The position numbers and the translations under genes were made by a program. Shown one piece after another: positions 8,869 to 17,772 of a DNA stretch of 51,366 nucleotides. Location of the stretch: positions 1,248-52,613 of the forward strand of contig JADGAV010000034.1 of the NCBI GenBank assembly GCA_015231825.1, read 5' to 3'. Source of the DNA: SAR324 cluster bacterium (GTDB lineage: Bacteria; SAR324; NAC60-12). Under the pieces are notes generated by a model. It had not been told where the DNA came from. It saw only the letters and a list, made by a program, of their open reading frames with translations, and made no database searches. How positions within the stretch are numbered: the stretch's first letter is position 1; every line of letters starts with the position of its first letter.

Positions 8869-10062
8869 TTACCTTTCTTTGAATCTTATTTTTCGGTTAA
8901 AGAAATTCATGATGGCGGAAATCAACAGAGAAAAGAAGAGGTAGGTCAAGAGAACAATCAACATCGTTTCAACTTCTTTACCCGTCTGCATCAAGGAAAT
9001 CCCTCCGATCGTTGCGACCACATCCATATAGCCAATCGCGATTGCAAGCGAGGAGTTTTTAGTCAGATTGAGGTATTGGCTGGTGAGTGGAGGGATAATG
9101 ATCCGAAGTGTCTGAGGAATCAAAATAAGCTGCAGAACCCTGTTTTTACGCAGGCCCAAGGCTGAAGCCGCTTCCGTTTGACCGTAGCTGATTGCCAAAA
9201 TCCCTCCACGGACGATTTCTGCTATGTAAGTCGCCGTGTAATAGGAAAGTGCCAGCCATAAGGCAATAAATTCAGGTCTAATTGCCAGACCCCCTTTAAA
9301 GTTGAATCCTTTCAAGACAGGAATTCCCCATGAAAGTGGCGATCCAGAAACTAAAAAAATAATAATTGGGGCTCCAAATAATGCTGCCACAGAAATCCAG
9401 AAGACAGGATAAATTTGTCCGGTCTCATCCTGTGTCTTTTTTGCCCAGATTTTAAAATAGTAGATGAATACAATAGCAGCGAAAAAAGCAACAGCAGTTA
9501 ACCAGAATCCGGATTCAAAAATAGGTTCAGGTAAATAGATTGCACGGTTTGTCAGAAAAAAAGTATCGTTTAGGCTGATTGCATTCTTTGGAATCGGCAG
9601 AGTGTGGGTGATAATTGCGTGGACAAACAAAATATGCAGCAGGAGTGGAACGTTTCTTGTGAATTCCAAAAATACATAAGACATTTTGTTTATCAGCCAA
9701 TTGCTTGATAGTCTCAGCACCCCGAGGGTGAATCCTAAAATGGTGGCTAATATAATTCCAGAGATTGCAACAAGAAGCGTATTGACGATTCCGATTACTC
9801 CTGCCCAGAGATGGTTGTCTTCAGGGGAATAATCGAGAATGGGTTGGAAAGTAATGTCGTAGCCGGCAGGAATGAAAAGGAAATCAAAGTTGAAATCTTT
9901 TCCGATGGCTTTTAGATTGATTGAAATGTTTCTGAGGATCAACCCGATAAAGATCAAAATGACCACCAAAGTGACAATTTGAATGATCACTGCGCGTGAT
10001 TCTTTATTTCGCCAGAGATGTGAGAGAGTTTTCCCCTCATCTTGTGATACATTTTCAGCCAT
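8869..10062 (-). CDS. aapQ: General L-amino acid ABC transporter permease AapQ
   Basis: A 397-residue inner-membrane permease partnering AapM. The EAA loop is near 330 (ASALGLRKNRVLQLILIPQTLRI) followed by SQYLNLTKNSSLAIAIGY. I place the start at the ATG at 10062, which has AGAGGA at proper spacing and gives the usual length of about 400. The open frame extends upstream to a TTG at 10137 with a GGAGG too close to it. The gap to aapJ is 266 bases and contains a hairpin, so permease expression is probably lower than that of the binding protein. Confidence 0.92.
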   Translation of the reverse strand: MAENVSQDEGKTLSHLWRNKESRAVIIQIVTLVVILIFIGLILRNISINLKAIGKDFNFDFLFIPAGYDITFQPILDYSPEDNHLWAGVIGIVNTLLVAISGIILATILGFTLGVLRLSSNWLINKMSYVFLEFTRNVPLLLHILFVHAIITHTLPIPKNAISLNDTFFLTNRAIYLPEPIFESGFWLTAVAFFAAIVFIYYFKIWAKKTQDETGQIYPVFWISVAALFGAPIIIFLVSGSPLSWGIPVLKGFNFKGGLAIRPEFIALWLALSYYTATYIAEIVRGGILAISYGQTEAASALGLRKNRVLQLILIPQTLRIIIPPLTSQYLNLTKNSSLAIAIGYMDVVATIGGISLMQTGKEVETMLIVLLTYLFFSLLISAIMNFFNRKIRFKER

Positions 10063-10265
10063 TAGTCCTCTCAATCCGGGTTTACAAGATCTCTCTAAGA
10101 ACTCTTCCAGATTCCTCGGCTTCTTTTTGAAGGGCAAACCCTCCAGGGTCTTGCCGTTCCCACCAGACCAACTTATTCAAGTTTGCAGGATGAACGATTC
10201 TGCGCAGGGCTTGCCCATCAAAAAGTTACCAAAGCTGTATCCAAGCTCATATCAAAATGGGTAAA

Positions 10266-10305
10266 TATACAAAACGTACCAGCACTCCAAAAAGCACTGG
10301 TACGT
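10266..10305 (-). terminator. Hairpin between aapJ and aapQ
   Basis: ACGTACCAG (10274-10282) and CTGGTACGT (10297-10305) form a perfect nine-pair stem with a 14-base loop. Read on the minus strand it begins 23 bases past the aapJ stop and is followed by TTTTGTATATTT, as in a Rho-independent terminator. Because the permease genes follow on the same strand, it is most likely an attenuating terminator. Confidence 0.75.
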
Positions 10306-10328
10306 CGACTATTCTGGATTGGAAAATC

Positions 10329-11345
10329 TTAGCGGAATGGAGGTGAATACTGCAGACCACCTTTAGTCCAAAGTCCGTTCAGTCCGCGTGCAAGACCGAT
10401 CTTGGTTGAAGTTCCAATATTACGTTCGAAAATTTCTCCGTAGTTGCCAACTTGCTTGATGATGTTGTATGCCCAGTCATCACTCAAACCCAGTTCTTTT
10501 CCCTGGCTTCCTTCGACACCGAGAAGACGCTTGATTTCCTGGTCATTGGAGCTTTTCATTTGGTCTGCATTGGCTGAAGTGACTCCCTTTTCTTCTGCAG
10601 TGATCGTTGCATTCAAAACCCAGCGAACAATATCTGCCCACTGATCATCACCTTGGCGAACAGCAGGGCCTAATGGCTCCTTGGAAATGATTTCCGGCAA
10701 GATTACGTGTGCACTTGGATCCGGCAAGGCTGCTCGTGTTGCTGCCAATCCGGAAGCGTCTGTTGTGTAGACGTCACAACGTCCAGACAAATAGTTGGAA
10801 CGTGCTTCATCATTGGTTTCAATGGGAACGGCTTCATATTTCATGTTTTGCTGCTTGAAATAGTCAGACAAGTTCAACTCGGTTGTCGTACCGGTTTGAA
10901 TACAAACGGTGGCTCCGTCCAATTCAGTAGCACTTTTGACTCCCAATTCTTTCTTAACCATAAACCCTTGGCCGTCATAATAGTTGACACCGACGAAAGT
11001 CAGTTTCACATTCACGTCACGAGAAAAAGTGATCGTAGTATTTCGCCACAGTACATCACCTTCGGCAGCATTCAATTTGGTGAAACGAGTTTTTCCAGTG
11101 CTGGTGACAAATTTTACTTTTTTTGCGTCTCCGAGCACTGCAGCGGCAGTGGCCCGACAGAAATCAACATCAAAACCATTCCATTGACCGGCATCATCAG
11201 GAAATGCAAAACCGACAAGTCCTGTGGTCACAACACAGCGCAATTCGCCTCTTGCTTTAACGTCTTCTAATGTACCAGCAGTAGCACTGGCAACGAAAGC
11301 GCAGGAAACGACCAACGCCAATATTACTTTTGAAAATACTTTCAT
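10329..11345 (-). CDS. aapJ: General L-amino acid ABC transporter substrate-binding protein AapJ
   Basis: A 338-residue periplasmic binding protein of the AapJ/YhdW family. The Sec signal peptide spans about residues 1-23. The mature protein starts TLEDVKARGELRCVV, and GQWNGFDVDFCRATAAAVLGD and GFMVKKELGVKSATELDGATVCIQ are typical family stretches. It has the C-terminal RGLNGLWTKGGLQYSPPFR ending usual for AapJ. AGGAGGA precedes the ATG, and a good sigma-70 promoter lies about 70 bases upstream. It captures a broad range of L-amino acids for AapQMP. Confidence 0.95.
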   Translation of the reverse strand: MKVFSKVILALVVSCAFVASATAGTLEDVKARGELRCVVTTGLVGFAFPDDAGQWNGFDVDFCRATAAAVLGDAKKVKFVTSTGKTRFTKLNAAEGDVLWRNTTITFSRDVNVKLTFVGVNYYDGQGFMVKKELGVKSATELDGATVCIQTGTTTELNLSDYFKQQNMKYEAVPIETNDEARSNYLSGRCDVYTTDASGLAATRAALPDPSAHVILPEIISKEPLGPAVRQGDDQWADIVRWVLNATITAEEKGVTSANADQMKSSNDQEIKRLLGVEGSQGKELGLSDDWAYNIIKQVGNYGEIFERNIGTSTKIGLARGLNGLWTKGGLQYSPPFR

Positions 11346-11414
11346 AGATTCCTCCTCAGAAAGCGGGATAATAATTGTCCTAAATTACGGGACATGACGA
11401 GACTAATTGGATTC

Positions 11415-11443
11415 TATATAAATTTCATTTCTTTGGAAGTCAA
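11415..11443 (-). promoter_or_regulatory. Sigma-70 promoter of aapJQMP
   Basis: On the minus strand TTGACT (11438-11443) is followed by a 17-base spacer and TATATA (11415-11420). The transcript would have an untranslated leader of about 60 bases ending in AGGAGGA before aapJ. It is the best promoter match I found in the window. Confidence 0.7.
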
Positions 11444-11867
11444 GTCTGAAACCGGAAATTGACGGTATACGTCTTATTAAATTAGTGATTAAAAAACGAG
11501 CCGCATTTCAGCAGGTTTCGCAAGAGACCGTTTTCTTCCTCTCCCAAGAAGCTTGTAAAAAAGCAAAGAAATTTCAATGGGTATCGTTTTGATAAGAATC
11601 CATATTGCTGATCATCATTGAAGGATTTTTTCAATGAATTGATTATTCTCATATTTTGACAGCAAAGCCAGAGAGAAATGTTTCCCCCTTAACAGAGGTG
11701 GGTATAATTTAATGAAGTGCATTGTCAAACTAATTCTTATATTCTTGTTAATTTGAAAGATCGGTCGATATTTTTGAGAAAACTTCGATAAAGGCCAAGG
11801 GTGATCGAATTGATAGAATGATAAGAAATGCATTGCTATTTTGATCGCCGGTCAGAAAAAAGGAACA
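11444..11867. other. Intergenic region upstream of aapJ
   Basis: About 420 bases without a supportable gene. Short open frames occur on the minus strand but are low-complexity and unlike proteins. No clear hairpin or repeat was seen. Confidence 0.5.
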
Positions 11868-12152
11868 TCACCCTTTTGAAATGTCTTCGCTTTTTTTGTT
11901 TGAATCACCCATATTAGATTCGGCTTTGCCGAAGATCAACCCGGTTCCGTCAGGGACCATCTGATACAATTCGAGGTACCTGTTCGTTGGAACGCTCCAC
12001 TTGAAAACCGATTTGAAGAACTTCTGATTACCGGGTACGTCAAGCTGTTTTGCAAGGGACGCTCCTGTTTCCTGAAGCCAGAACAACAGCTGATTGTCTT
12101 GATTTCGTGATGGCATGAATCTTAAAAAACTGGATTTGTTCGATGGGAACAT
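11868..12152 (-). CDS. Small hypothetical protein
   Basis: A 94-residue open frame that I do not recognise. The composition is protein-like (FWLQETGASLAKQL, VPTNRYLELYQMVPDGTG) with a polar, lysine-rich tail, and no signal peptide or membrane segment. Ribosome site is weak (AGAAGAAA before ATG 12152); an internal ATG 36 bases on is an alternative start. It stands alone, divergent from the pntAA operon. The amphipathic central helix followed by a charged tail could suit a small scaffold or phasin-like protein, but nothing specific supports that. Confidence 0.4.
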   Translation of the reverse strand: MFPSNKSSFLRFMPSRNQDNQLLFWLQETGASLAKQLDVPGNQKFFKSVFKWSVPTNRYLELYQMVPDGTGLIFGKAESNMGDSNKKSEDISKG

Positions 12153-12255
12153 AAAATATTTCTTCTACGTAGATCTACGAATAGATTTTTAATTTTATTT
12201 GTAATAATAATGATCCCGTCAGAAAGATTCTCAAAGAACTGGAGAATTCAAGAGT

Positions 12256-12309
12256 ATGAAAAATTTTCCTAAAAACCTTCAATTTGCCTTAAATAAAGTG
12301 AAACCATGA
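12256..12309 (+). CDS. Putative 17-residue leader peptide overlapping pntAA
   Basis: A short frame (MKNFPKNLQFALNKVKP) begins 50 bases before pntAA, preceded by GGAG and GAG motifs. Its TGA stop overlaps the pntAA ATG in an ATGA junction at 12306-12309. The pntAA start itself lacks a recognisable Shine-Dalgarno sequence, so translation of pntAA may depend on ribosomes finishing this leader. This is inferred from arrangement only. Confidence 0.4.
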   Translation: MKNFPKNLQFALNKVKP

Positions 12310-13472
12310 TTGTTGCGATTCCTAAAGAAATTCTTCCAGGCGAAACAAGAGTAGCGATTGTTCCTTCAACGATTGCCGTGTTAAAAAAGGCCGGACTGGA
12401 TATTATTATTGAAAAGGGAGCGGGAAAAAACTCCTATCATCCAGATAAAGAATATGTAGATGCAGGCGCCACACTAGCCAAAGACACCCAAACTCTTTTT
12501 AGTGAAGCGGATCTGATCCTTAAAGTCCGTCCTCTCGCTCAAAATAAAAAATTAAAAAAACACGAAATGGAACTCATTGGTGAGGGGAAAGTTCTCATTT
12601 CGATGATGGACCCCTATTTTTATTTGGAGGACATTCAAAAACTGGCTGAACGCAAAATTACCAGTTTTGCGATGGAATTTATGCCAAGAGTTACTCGTGC
12701 CCAAAGTATGGATGTTCTCAGTTCGATGGCATCCATTTCAGGATACCGTTCCGTGATCATGGCTGCTGCGGAACTGCACAAATATTTTCCAATGCTGATG
12801 ACGGCAGCGGGCACTATCCTTCCTGCTAAAGTCTTTGTGATTGGTGCCGGAGTGGCGGGATTGATGGCAATCGCGACTGCAAAGCGCCTGGGTGCCGTCG
12901 TAGAAGCATATGATACGCGACCTGTTGTCAAAGAACAGGTTGAAAGTGTTGGCGCCAAATTTGTCGAATTGGATCTGGAGACTCAAGATGCTGAAGCAGA
13001 AGGCGGGTATGCTAAATCTCAGTCCGAGGAATTTTATCAGAAACAACAGGAACAAATGACCAAACATATCAGGGCTGCGGATATAGTGATCACGACGGCT
13101 GCAATTCCGGGAAAAACTGCGCCTTTGCTGGTTACCGACGCGATGATCTCGGAAATGGAACCGGGATCGGTCATTGTAGACCTTGCCACTGAACATGGAG
13201 GCAATGTTGAGGGTAGTGCGAGGGATAAAAAAGTATCAAAACATGGCGTCACCATTGTGGGCTATATAGACCATCCTGCCCGAGTGGCCGTTCATGCTTC
13301 TCAGCTTTATGCCAAAAATATCAGCACCTTTTTACTCAGTATGATCAAAGAAGGCGCATTGGAAATCAATCAGGAAGATGAACTTGTTTCCGGCACATTG
13401 GTAACTCATCAGGGAAAAATTGTTCATCCCGGGATCAATTCCGCAATAAAAACCCCAGTTCAAGGAGAATGA
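12306..13472 (+). CDS. pntAA: NAD(P) transhydrogenase subunit alpha 1 (NAD(H)-binding)
   Basis: This 388-residue protein is the dI domain of proton-translocating transhydrogenase, which reduces NADP+ with NADH at the expense of the proton gradient. The N-terminal IPKEILPGETRVA signature is characteristic of the AlaDH/PNT family, and the NAD-binding GAGVAGLMAIATAKRLGA lies near 177-194. The protein stops before the membrane domain, so this is the three-subunit type known from Rhodospirillum and other proteobacteria rather than the fused E. coli PntA. It is one base upstream of pntAB. Confidence 0.95.
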   Translation: MIVAIPKEILPGETRVAIVPSTIAVLKKAGLDIIIEKGAGKNSYHPDKEYVDAGATLAKDTQTLFSEADLILKVRPLAQNKKLKKHEMELIGEGKVLISMMDPYFYLEDIQKLAERKITSFAMEFMPRVTRAQSMDVLSSMASISGYRSVIMAAAELHKYFPMLMTAAGTILPAKVFVIGAGVAGLMAIATAKRLGAVVEAYDTRPVVKEQVESVGAKFVELDLETQDAEAEGGYAKSQSEEFYQKQQEQMTKHIRAADIVITTAAIPGKTAPLLVTDAMISEMEPGSVIVDLATEHGGNVEGSARDKKVSKHGVTIVGYIDHPARVAVHASQLYAKNISTFLLSMIKEGALEINQEDELVSGTLVTHQGKIVHPGINSAIKTPVQGE

Positions 13473-13473
13473 C

Positions 13474-13758
13474 ATGAGCCTCTTTATTGTTTCCTTCACC
13501 ATCTTCATCCTAGCCATTTTTGTCGGCTATGAAATCATCACCAAAGTACCTCCGACATTGCATACTCCCTTAATGAGTGGGTCAAATGCCATTTCTGGAA
13601 TCACGATCATAGGAGCACTTCTCAGTGCCGGAGGCAGTGAGAACTCAACGGAATTTTCCACGTTCCTGGGAGTGATTGCAATTGTTTTAGCTATGATCAA
13701 TATTGTCGGCGGCTTTATGGTCACAGACAGGATGTTGCGAATGTTCAAAAAGAAATAA
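13474..13758 (+). CDS. pntAB: NAD(P) transhydrogenase subunit alpha 2 (membrane)
   Basis: A 94-residue inner-membrane subunit with three hydrophobic segments (about 2-20, 45-63, 65-83). It contains the family phrase TPLMSGSNAISGITIIGAL. It supplies part of the dII proton channel. AAGGAGA overlaps the end of pntAA and serves as its ribosome site. Confidence 0.95.
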   Translation: MSLFIVSFTIFILAIFVGYEIITKVPPTLHTPLMSGSNAISGITIIGALLSAGGSENSTEFSTFLGVIAIVLAMINIVGGFMVTDRMLRMFKKK

Positions 13759-13773
13759 GACGAAAGGAATCTC

Positions 13774-15177
13774 ATGTCTCAGATTATAAATTTTTCCTAT
13801 CTGATTGCCGCAGTATTATTTATTGTAGGATTAAAGAACCTCAGTTCCCCAAAAACTGCCCCCCGGGGAAATATGCTCGGTGCGATCGGGATGTTGATTG
13901 CAGTGGTTGTGACACTTTTGGATAAAGGGGTAGTTAGCTATGGTTGGATTTTTATTGCCGTGATCGTTGGTTCCGGAATTGGAGCCTATATGGCAAAAAC
14001 CGTTCAGATGACCAATATGCCGCAGATGGTGGCAATTTTTAATGGTTTTGGCGGGGGTGCTTCTTTGCTGGTTGCAGGGGCTGCTTATCTGGAAATGTCA
14101 CAGGTGTTCAATCAAGGTGGAGAGGTCCCGGGCCTGCAGTGGGATATCGCCCTCATTCTCAGTGCTCTGATCGGAGCGGTTACTCTGACAGGCAGTGTGG
14201 TGGCTTTTGGTAAACTGCAGGGAATTGTTGACGAACAGGCTGTTGCCATTCCCAAATTGTTTATAAAATCGCTGGGAATTGCACTTGGAATTTGTGCCCT
14301 TCTGGTAATAGCGGATCCTTTTGATATGGGGCTTTTCTTTTTGCTGGTGATTGTCGGTTCACTGGTTCTCGGGGTATTGCTGGTCATGCCGATTGGCGGT
14401 GCCGATATGCCGGTAGTAATTGCCTTACTCAATTCATACTCGGGTCTGGCTGCTGCTGCAACCGGATTTGTGCTCCATAACAATGGCTTGATCATTGGTG
14501 GTTCGTTGGTGGGTGCATCAGGACTGATCTTGACGAACATCATGTGCAAAGCCATGAATCGATCTCTGGCAAACGTGCTGTTTGGGGGAGCCATTGTCAG
14601 TGATACGGATAAAGCAGCGATTCCCGGAAAAGAATTTTACGAAGGAAAAGTGAAACAAGCGGATCCTGAAGAAGTCGCAATGATTTTGGAAAATGCTCAA
14701 AGTGTCGTTTTTGTGCCGGGATACGGATTGGCTGTGGCTCAGGCACAACATGCCAATCAGGAGTTGGGGAAACTTCTTCAGGAACGAAACATTCAGGTTC
14801 GTCATGCAATTCACCCTGTCGCCGGACGGATGCCTGGGCACATGAATGTTTTGCTGGCAGAAGCCGAAGTTCCTTATGAACAAATGGTGGAAATGGATGC
14901 AATCAATCCTGATTTTTCCCGCACGGACGTTGTGATCATCCTTGGAGCCAATGATGTGGTTAACCCGGCGGCGCGTGATGACCCGAAGAGTCCCATTTAT
15001 GGAATGCCGATTTTGGATGTTGATCAGGCCAAAACTGTGTTTATTGTAAAACGTAGTTTGAGCCCGGGTTTTGCAGGAATTCCAAATCAACTGTTTATCA
15101 ATGAAAATTCTCTGATGGTTTTTGGGGATGCAAAAGATGTCCTTCAGAAAATGATTCAAGCGATCAAGGAACTCTGA
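13774..15177 (+). CDS. pntB: NAD(P) transhydrogenase subunit beta
   Basis: A 467-residue inner-membrane protein. Residues 1-260 hold eight or nine membrane segments (dII), including MPIGGADMPVVIALLNSYSG, and the C-terminal part from about 290 is the NADP(H)-binding dIII domain with VPGYGLAVAQAQH, HPVAGRMPGHMNVLLAEA and VIILGANDVVNPAA. All standard motifs are present. It ends the operon, followed at once by a strong terminator. Confidence 0.96.
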   Translation: MSQIINFSYLIAAVLFIVGLKNLSSPKTAPRGNMLGAIGMLIAVVVTLLDKGVVSYGWIFIAVIVGSGIGAYMAKTVQMTNMPQMVAIFNGFGGGASLLVAGAAYLEMSQVFNQGGEVPGLQWDIALILSALIGAVTLTGSVVAFGKLQGIVDEQAVAIPKLFIKSLGIALGICALLVIADPFDMGLFFLLVIVGSLVLGVLLVMPIGGADMPVVIALLNSYSGLAAAATGFVLHNNGLIIGGSLVGASGLILTNIMCKAMNRSLANVLFGGAIVSDTDKAAIPGKEFYEGKVKQADPEEVAMILENAQSVVFVPGYGLAVAQAQHANQELGKLLQERNIQVRHAIHPVAGRMPGHMNVLLAEAEVPYEQMVEMDAINPDFSRTDVVIILGANDVVNPAARDDPKSPIYGMPILDVDQAKTVFIVKRSLSPGFAGIPNQLFINENSLMVFGDAKDVLQKMIQAIKEL

Positions 15178-15187
15178 TCTGAAATCG

Positions 15188-15214
15188 AAAAAGGGACTGT
15201 ACAGTCCCTTTTTT
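15188..15214 (+). terminator. Rho-independent terminator of the pnt operon
   Basis: A 26-base perfect palindrome, AAAAAGGGACTGT followed by its complement ACAGTCCCTTTTT, and one further T. It lies 10 bases past pntB. Because the stem is flanked by A-run and T-run it could also stop transcripts from the opposite strand. Confidence 0.9.
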
Positions 15215-15369
15215 CCGAATATTCAAGAAGCTTTGTTCGGGTGATTTGGGAAACGGAATTATTCATTTCTATCATCTCAAGTCACTCAACCTTTATCCTG
15301 CCTATTGTCCCCTTGTCTCAGTCTTTAATATGCTGCTTTCAGAAGATCAGCAATGGATTCAAAGCCACG

Positions 15370-15714
15370 CTATTGCAGGGAATTTAGATTGAGCTCCATT
15401 TTTTCGCCCATCCAGATGGCATAATCCGTATGATCGATAACATCATCTCCCGTATTGGGATGGATCAATATAACGAGATTGTTGCGGTTTAGGGCCAGCC
15501 AGGGGATGATTTTTCCAAATAGTTCAGATTTGAAAGCGACTTGAAAACTCCATCGGGGATGAGGTCCAACCAACTGGTCGTGCCAGCGGCCTAGCACCGT
15601 GTCGAATTGCGTCTCCAATTGACTGCGCAGTTGAGCCGCTGCAGATTTGGTTTGTGTGTCATAGTAGATGTGAGCGTGGTAATCGTCAATGATGGATAAA
15701 CTTTTGATCGGCAT
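15370..15714 (-). CDS. DOPA 4,5-dioxygenase family protein
   Basis: A 114-residue protein resembling the small DOPA 4,5-dioxygenase-like family (PF08883). The N-terminal DDYHAHIYYD has the paired histidines expected for metal binding, and VGPHPRWSFQVAF, LALNRNNLVILIHPNTGDDVIDHTDYAIWMG are characteristic. I place the start at 15714 because the upstream extension of the frame (to 15873) is hydrophobic and unrelated to the family. Cellular substrate is unknown; bacterial homologues are mostly uncharacterised. No terminator or operon partner is evident. Confidence 0.8.
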   Translation of the reverse strand: MPIKSLSIIDDYHAHIYYDTQTKSAAAQLRSQLETQFDTVLGRWHDQLVGPHPRWSFQVAFKSELFGKIIPWLALNRNNLVILIHPNTGDDVIDHTDYAIWMGEKMELNLNSLQ

Positions 15715-15947
15715 TTGTGAAACCAGTTCGAAGAGAAAAAAATATAAAAGATAGTTCAGGCATTCTTTTTCTGTCAAGAAAAGTTTAATTGGTTTCTGAA
15801 GAAGGAATCTGCTAGACAGAATAAGTGCCTCATGAAAACCTTTGGCACAGCGAACTGCTGGAATCAAATCCAATGGTTTTTCGAACTTAAAAAATGAGTT
15901 TTGATGGAAAAGCCCAAGAAAATCTGAAATTTAAAAGTGAAGGAGCA

Positions 15948-16580
15948 ATGATGCACGAAATACTGGTAAAATTTCAAAAGCACCGGATTATTCCGGTCGT
16001 GGCAATTCATGAAGCAAAGGATGCTGAACCCCTGGCCGATGCCCTCATCGATGGAGGTCTGCCTTGTGCTGAAATAACCTTTCGCACAGATGCGGCCGAG
16101 GAGGCAATTCGAATCATGGCTCAGCGGAGTAATATCCAGGTGGGCGCAGGCACCGTGCTGAAAGTCGATCAAGTCAAAGCGGCGGTCGATGCGGGTGCTA
16201 CTTTTATGGTATCACCTGGGTTCAATCCGAAAGTGGTGGAGTATTGTGTTGAGAACAAAATCTTAATCACACCAGGTATTTCGAACCCGACTGATATAGA
16301 AATGGCATTGGAATATAACCTGGAGGTGCTCAAGTTTTTTCCTGCAGAAGCTTTTGGCGGACTGAATACCTTGAAAATGATGAGTGCCCCTTATGGTATG
16401 GTTCAATTTATTCCAACCGGAGGAATCAACACGGGTAATCTCCAGGAATACCTGAAGTTTTCAAAAGTACTGGCGATCGGTGGGAGCTGGATGGTCAAAT
16501 CCGATTTGATTTCCGAGAAGAATTTTATTGAAATTTCCCGCCTCACGCGTGAGGCCGTCACAATCGCAAGTCAAGTGTAG
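15948..16580 (+). CDS. eda: KDPG aldolase (2-dehydro-3-deoxy-phosphogluconate aldolase)
   Basis: A 210-residue class I aldolase that cleaves 2-keto-3-deoxy-6-phosphogluconate into pyruvate and glyceraldehyde-3-phosphate. The Schiff-base lysine is Lys129 in LKFFPAEAFGG, with supporting motifs AEITFRT, GAGTVL and PTGGIN. The start at 15948 has AAGGAG at ideal spacing; the frame is open 18 codons further upstream but unlike the family there. It is 27 bases upstream of a sugar kinase of the matching pathway, so both are probably one operon for 2-keto-3-deoxygluconate use. Confidence 0.94.
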   Translation: MMHEILVKFQKHRIIPVVAIHEAKDAEPLADALIDGGLPCAEITFRTDAAEEAIRIMAQRSNIQVGAGTVLKVDQVKAAVDAGATFMVSPGFNPKVVEYCVENKILITPGISNPTDIEMALEYNLEVLKFFPAEAFGGLNTLKMMSAPYGMVQFIPTGGINTGNLQEYLKFSKVLAIGGSWMVKSDLISEKNFIEISRLTREAVTIASQV

Positions 16581-16607
16581 TAATTTTTTAAGACACGGAG
16601 AGAAATT

Positions 16608-17708
16608 ATGACAGTTTTAAATATCAAAGCCAAAGACGACTGCAAATATGATTTGCTTTCTTTGGGAGAAATCATGCTGCGCCTGGACCCTGGGGAAGGA
16701 CGTATCCGCACTTCTCGTAATTTTCGTGCCTGGGAAGGAGGAGGAGAATACAATGTTGCGCGGGGTTTACGCCGTTGTTTCGGAATGCAAACTGCGGTGG
16801 TGACAGCGTTTGCCGATAACGAAATAGGTCGACTGGTGGAGGATTTTGTCCTTCAAGGCGGAGTTGATACCACATTGATCAAATGGGTCCCTTACGATGG
16901 CATTGGCCGAACCGTGCGCAATGGCTTGAACTTTACGGAACGCGGTTATGGTATTCGAGGGGCCGTTGGAGTCTCAGATCGCGGCTTGACGGCGGCTTCC
17001 CAATTAAAAAAGGGTGACATTGACTGGGAAAGTATTTTTGGTAAAACCGGGGTGCGCTGGTTCCATACAGGTGGGATTTTTGCCGCTTTGTCCGAATCGA
17101 CCCCAGAGGTCCTCGAAGAGGCGATGAAATCGGCAAAAAAACACGGAACGATAATTTCCTATGATTTGAATTATCGGCCGTCCTTGTGGAAATCAATTGG
17201 AGGGCAGGAAAAAGCGCAGGAAGTCAATCGTCGCCTTGCAAACTATGTCGATGTGATGCTTGGGAACGAGGAAGACTTCACGGCAAGTCTTGGTTTTGAA
17301 GTTGAAGGAACGGATGAAAATCTAAGCGACCTGGATGTTGCGAAGTTCAAAGTTATGATTGAAAAAGCAGTGGCCGCGTTTCCAAACTTTAAAGTTGCGG
17401 CGACCACTCTCCGCACGGTTAAAACGGCAACCGTCAATGACTGGGGTGCTGTCTGCTGGGCTGCCGGAGAGTTTTATTCTGCTGCCCATCGGGAAAATCT
17501 CGAAATTCTTGACCGGGTTGGAGGAGGTGACAGTTTTGCCTCAGGCTTGATTTATGGATTTCTGACCCATGGAGATCCAGAAAAAGCAGTCAATTACGGA
17601 GCAGCTCATGGTGCCCTGGCTATGACAACTCCCGGTGATACTTCGATGGCAACTCTCAAAGAAGTTGAAAAATTGATGGCAGGAGGCGGGGCCCGGGTCG
17701 ATCGATAG
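16608..17708 (+). CDS. kdgK: PfkB-family sugar kinase, probable 2-keto-3-deoxygluconate kinase
   Basis: A 366-residue ribokinase-fold enzyme. The N-terminal LSLGEIMLRLDPGEGRIR and GGGEYNVARGLRR match KdgK-like kinases, and the PfkB signature DRVGGGDSFASGL carries the catalytic base Asp308. The GxGD motif reads GGGD, a common variant. GGAGAG precedes the ATG. Placement directly after eda supports phosphorylation of 2-keto-3-deoxygluconate to KDPG. A related 2-keto-sugar cannot be excluded. The protein is longer than typical KdgK (about 310) through insertions around 215-260. Confidence 0.85.
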   Translation: MTVLNIKAKDDCKYDLLSLGEIMLRLDPGEGRIRTSRNFRAWEGGGEYNVARGLRRCFGMQTAVVTAFADNEIGRLVEDFVLQGGVDTTLIKWVPYDGIGRTVRNGLNFTERGYGIRGAVGVSDRGLTAASQLKKGDIDWESIFGKTGVRWFHTGGIFAALSESTPEVLEEAMKSAKKHGTIISYDLNYRPSLWKSIGGQEKAQEVNRRLANYVDVMLGNEEDFTASLGFEVEGTDENLSDLDVAKFKVMIEKAVAAFPNFKVAATTLRTVKTATVNDWGAVCWAAGEFYSAAHRENLEILDRVGGGDSFASGLIYGFLTHGDPEKAVNYGAAHGALAMTTPGDTSMATLKEVEKLMAGGGARVDR

Positions 17709-17772
17709 AATTCAGAAGTTCGGCATAGGTGCTTAAGAAAGCATCAAGGCGGTGATCTGCCGTTATCCCCTG

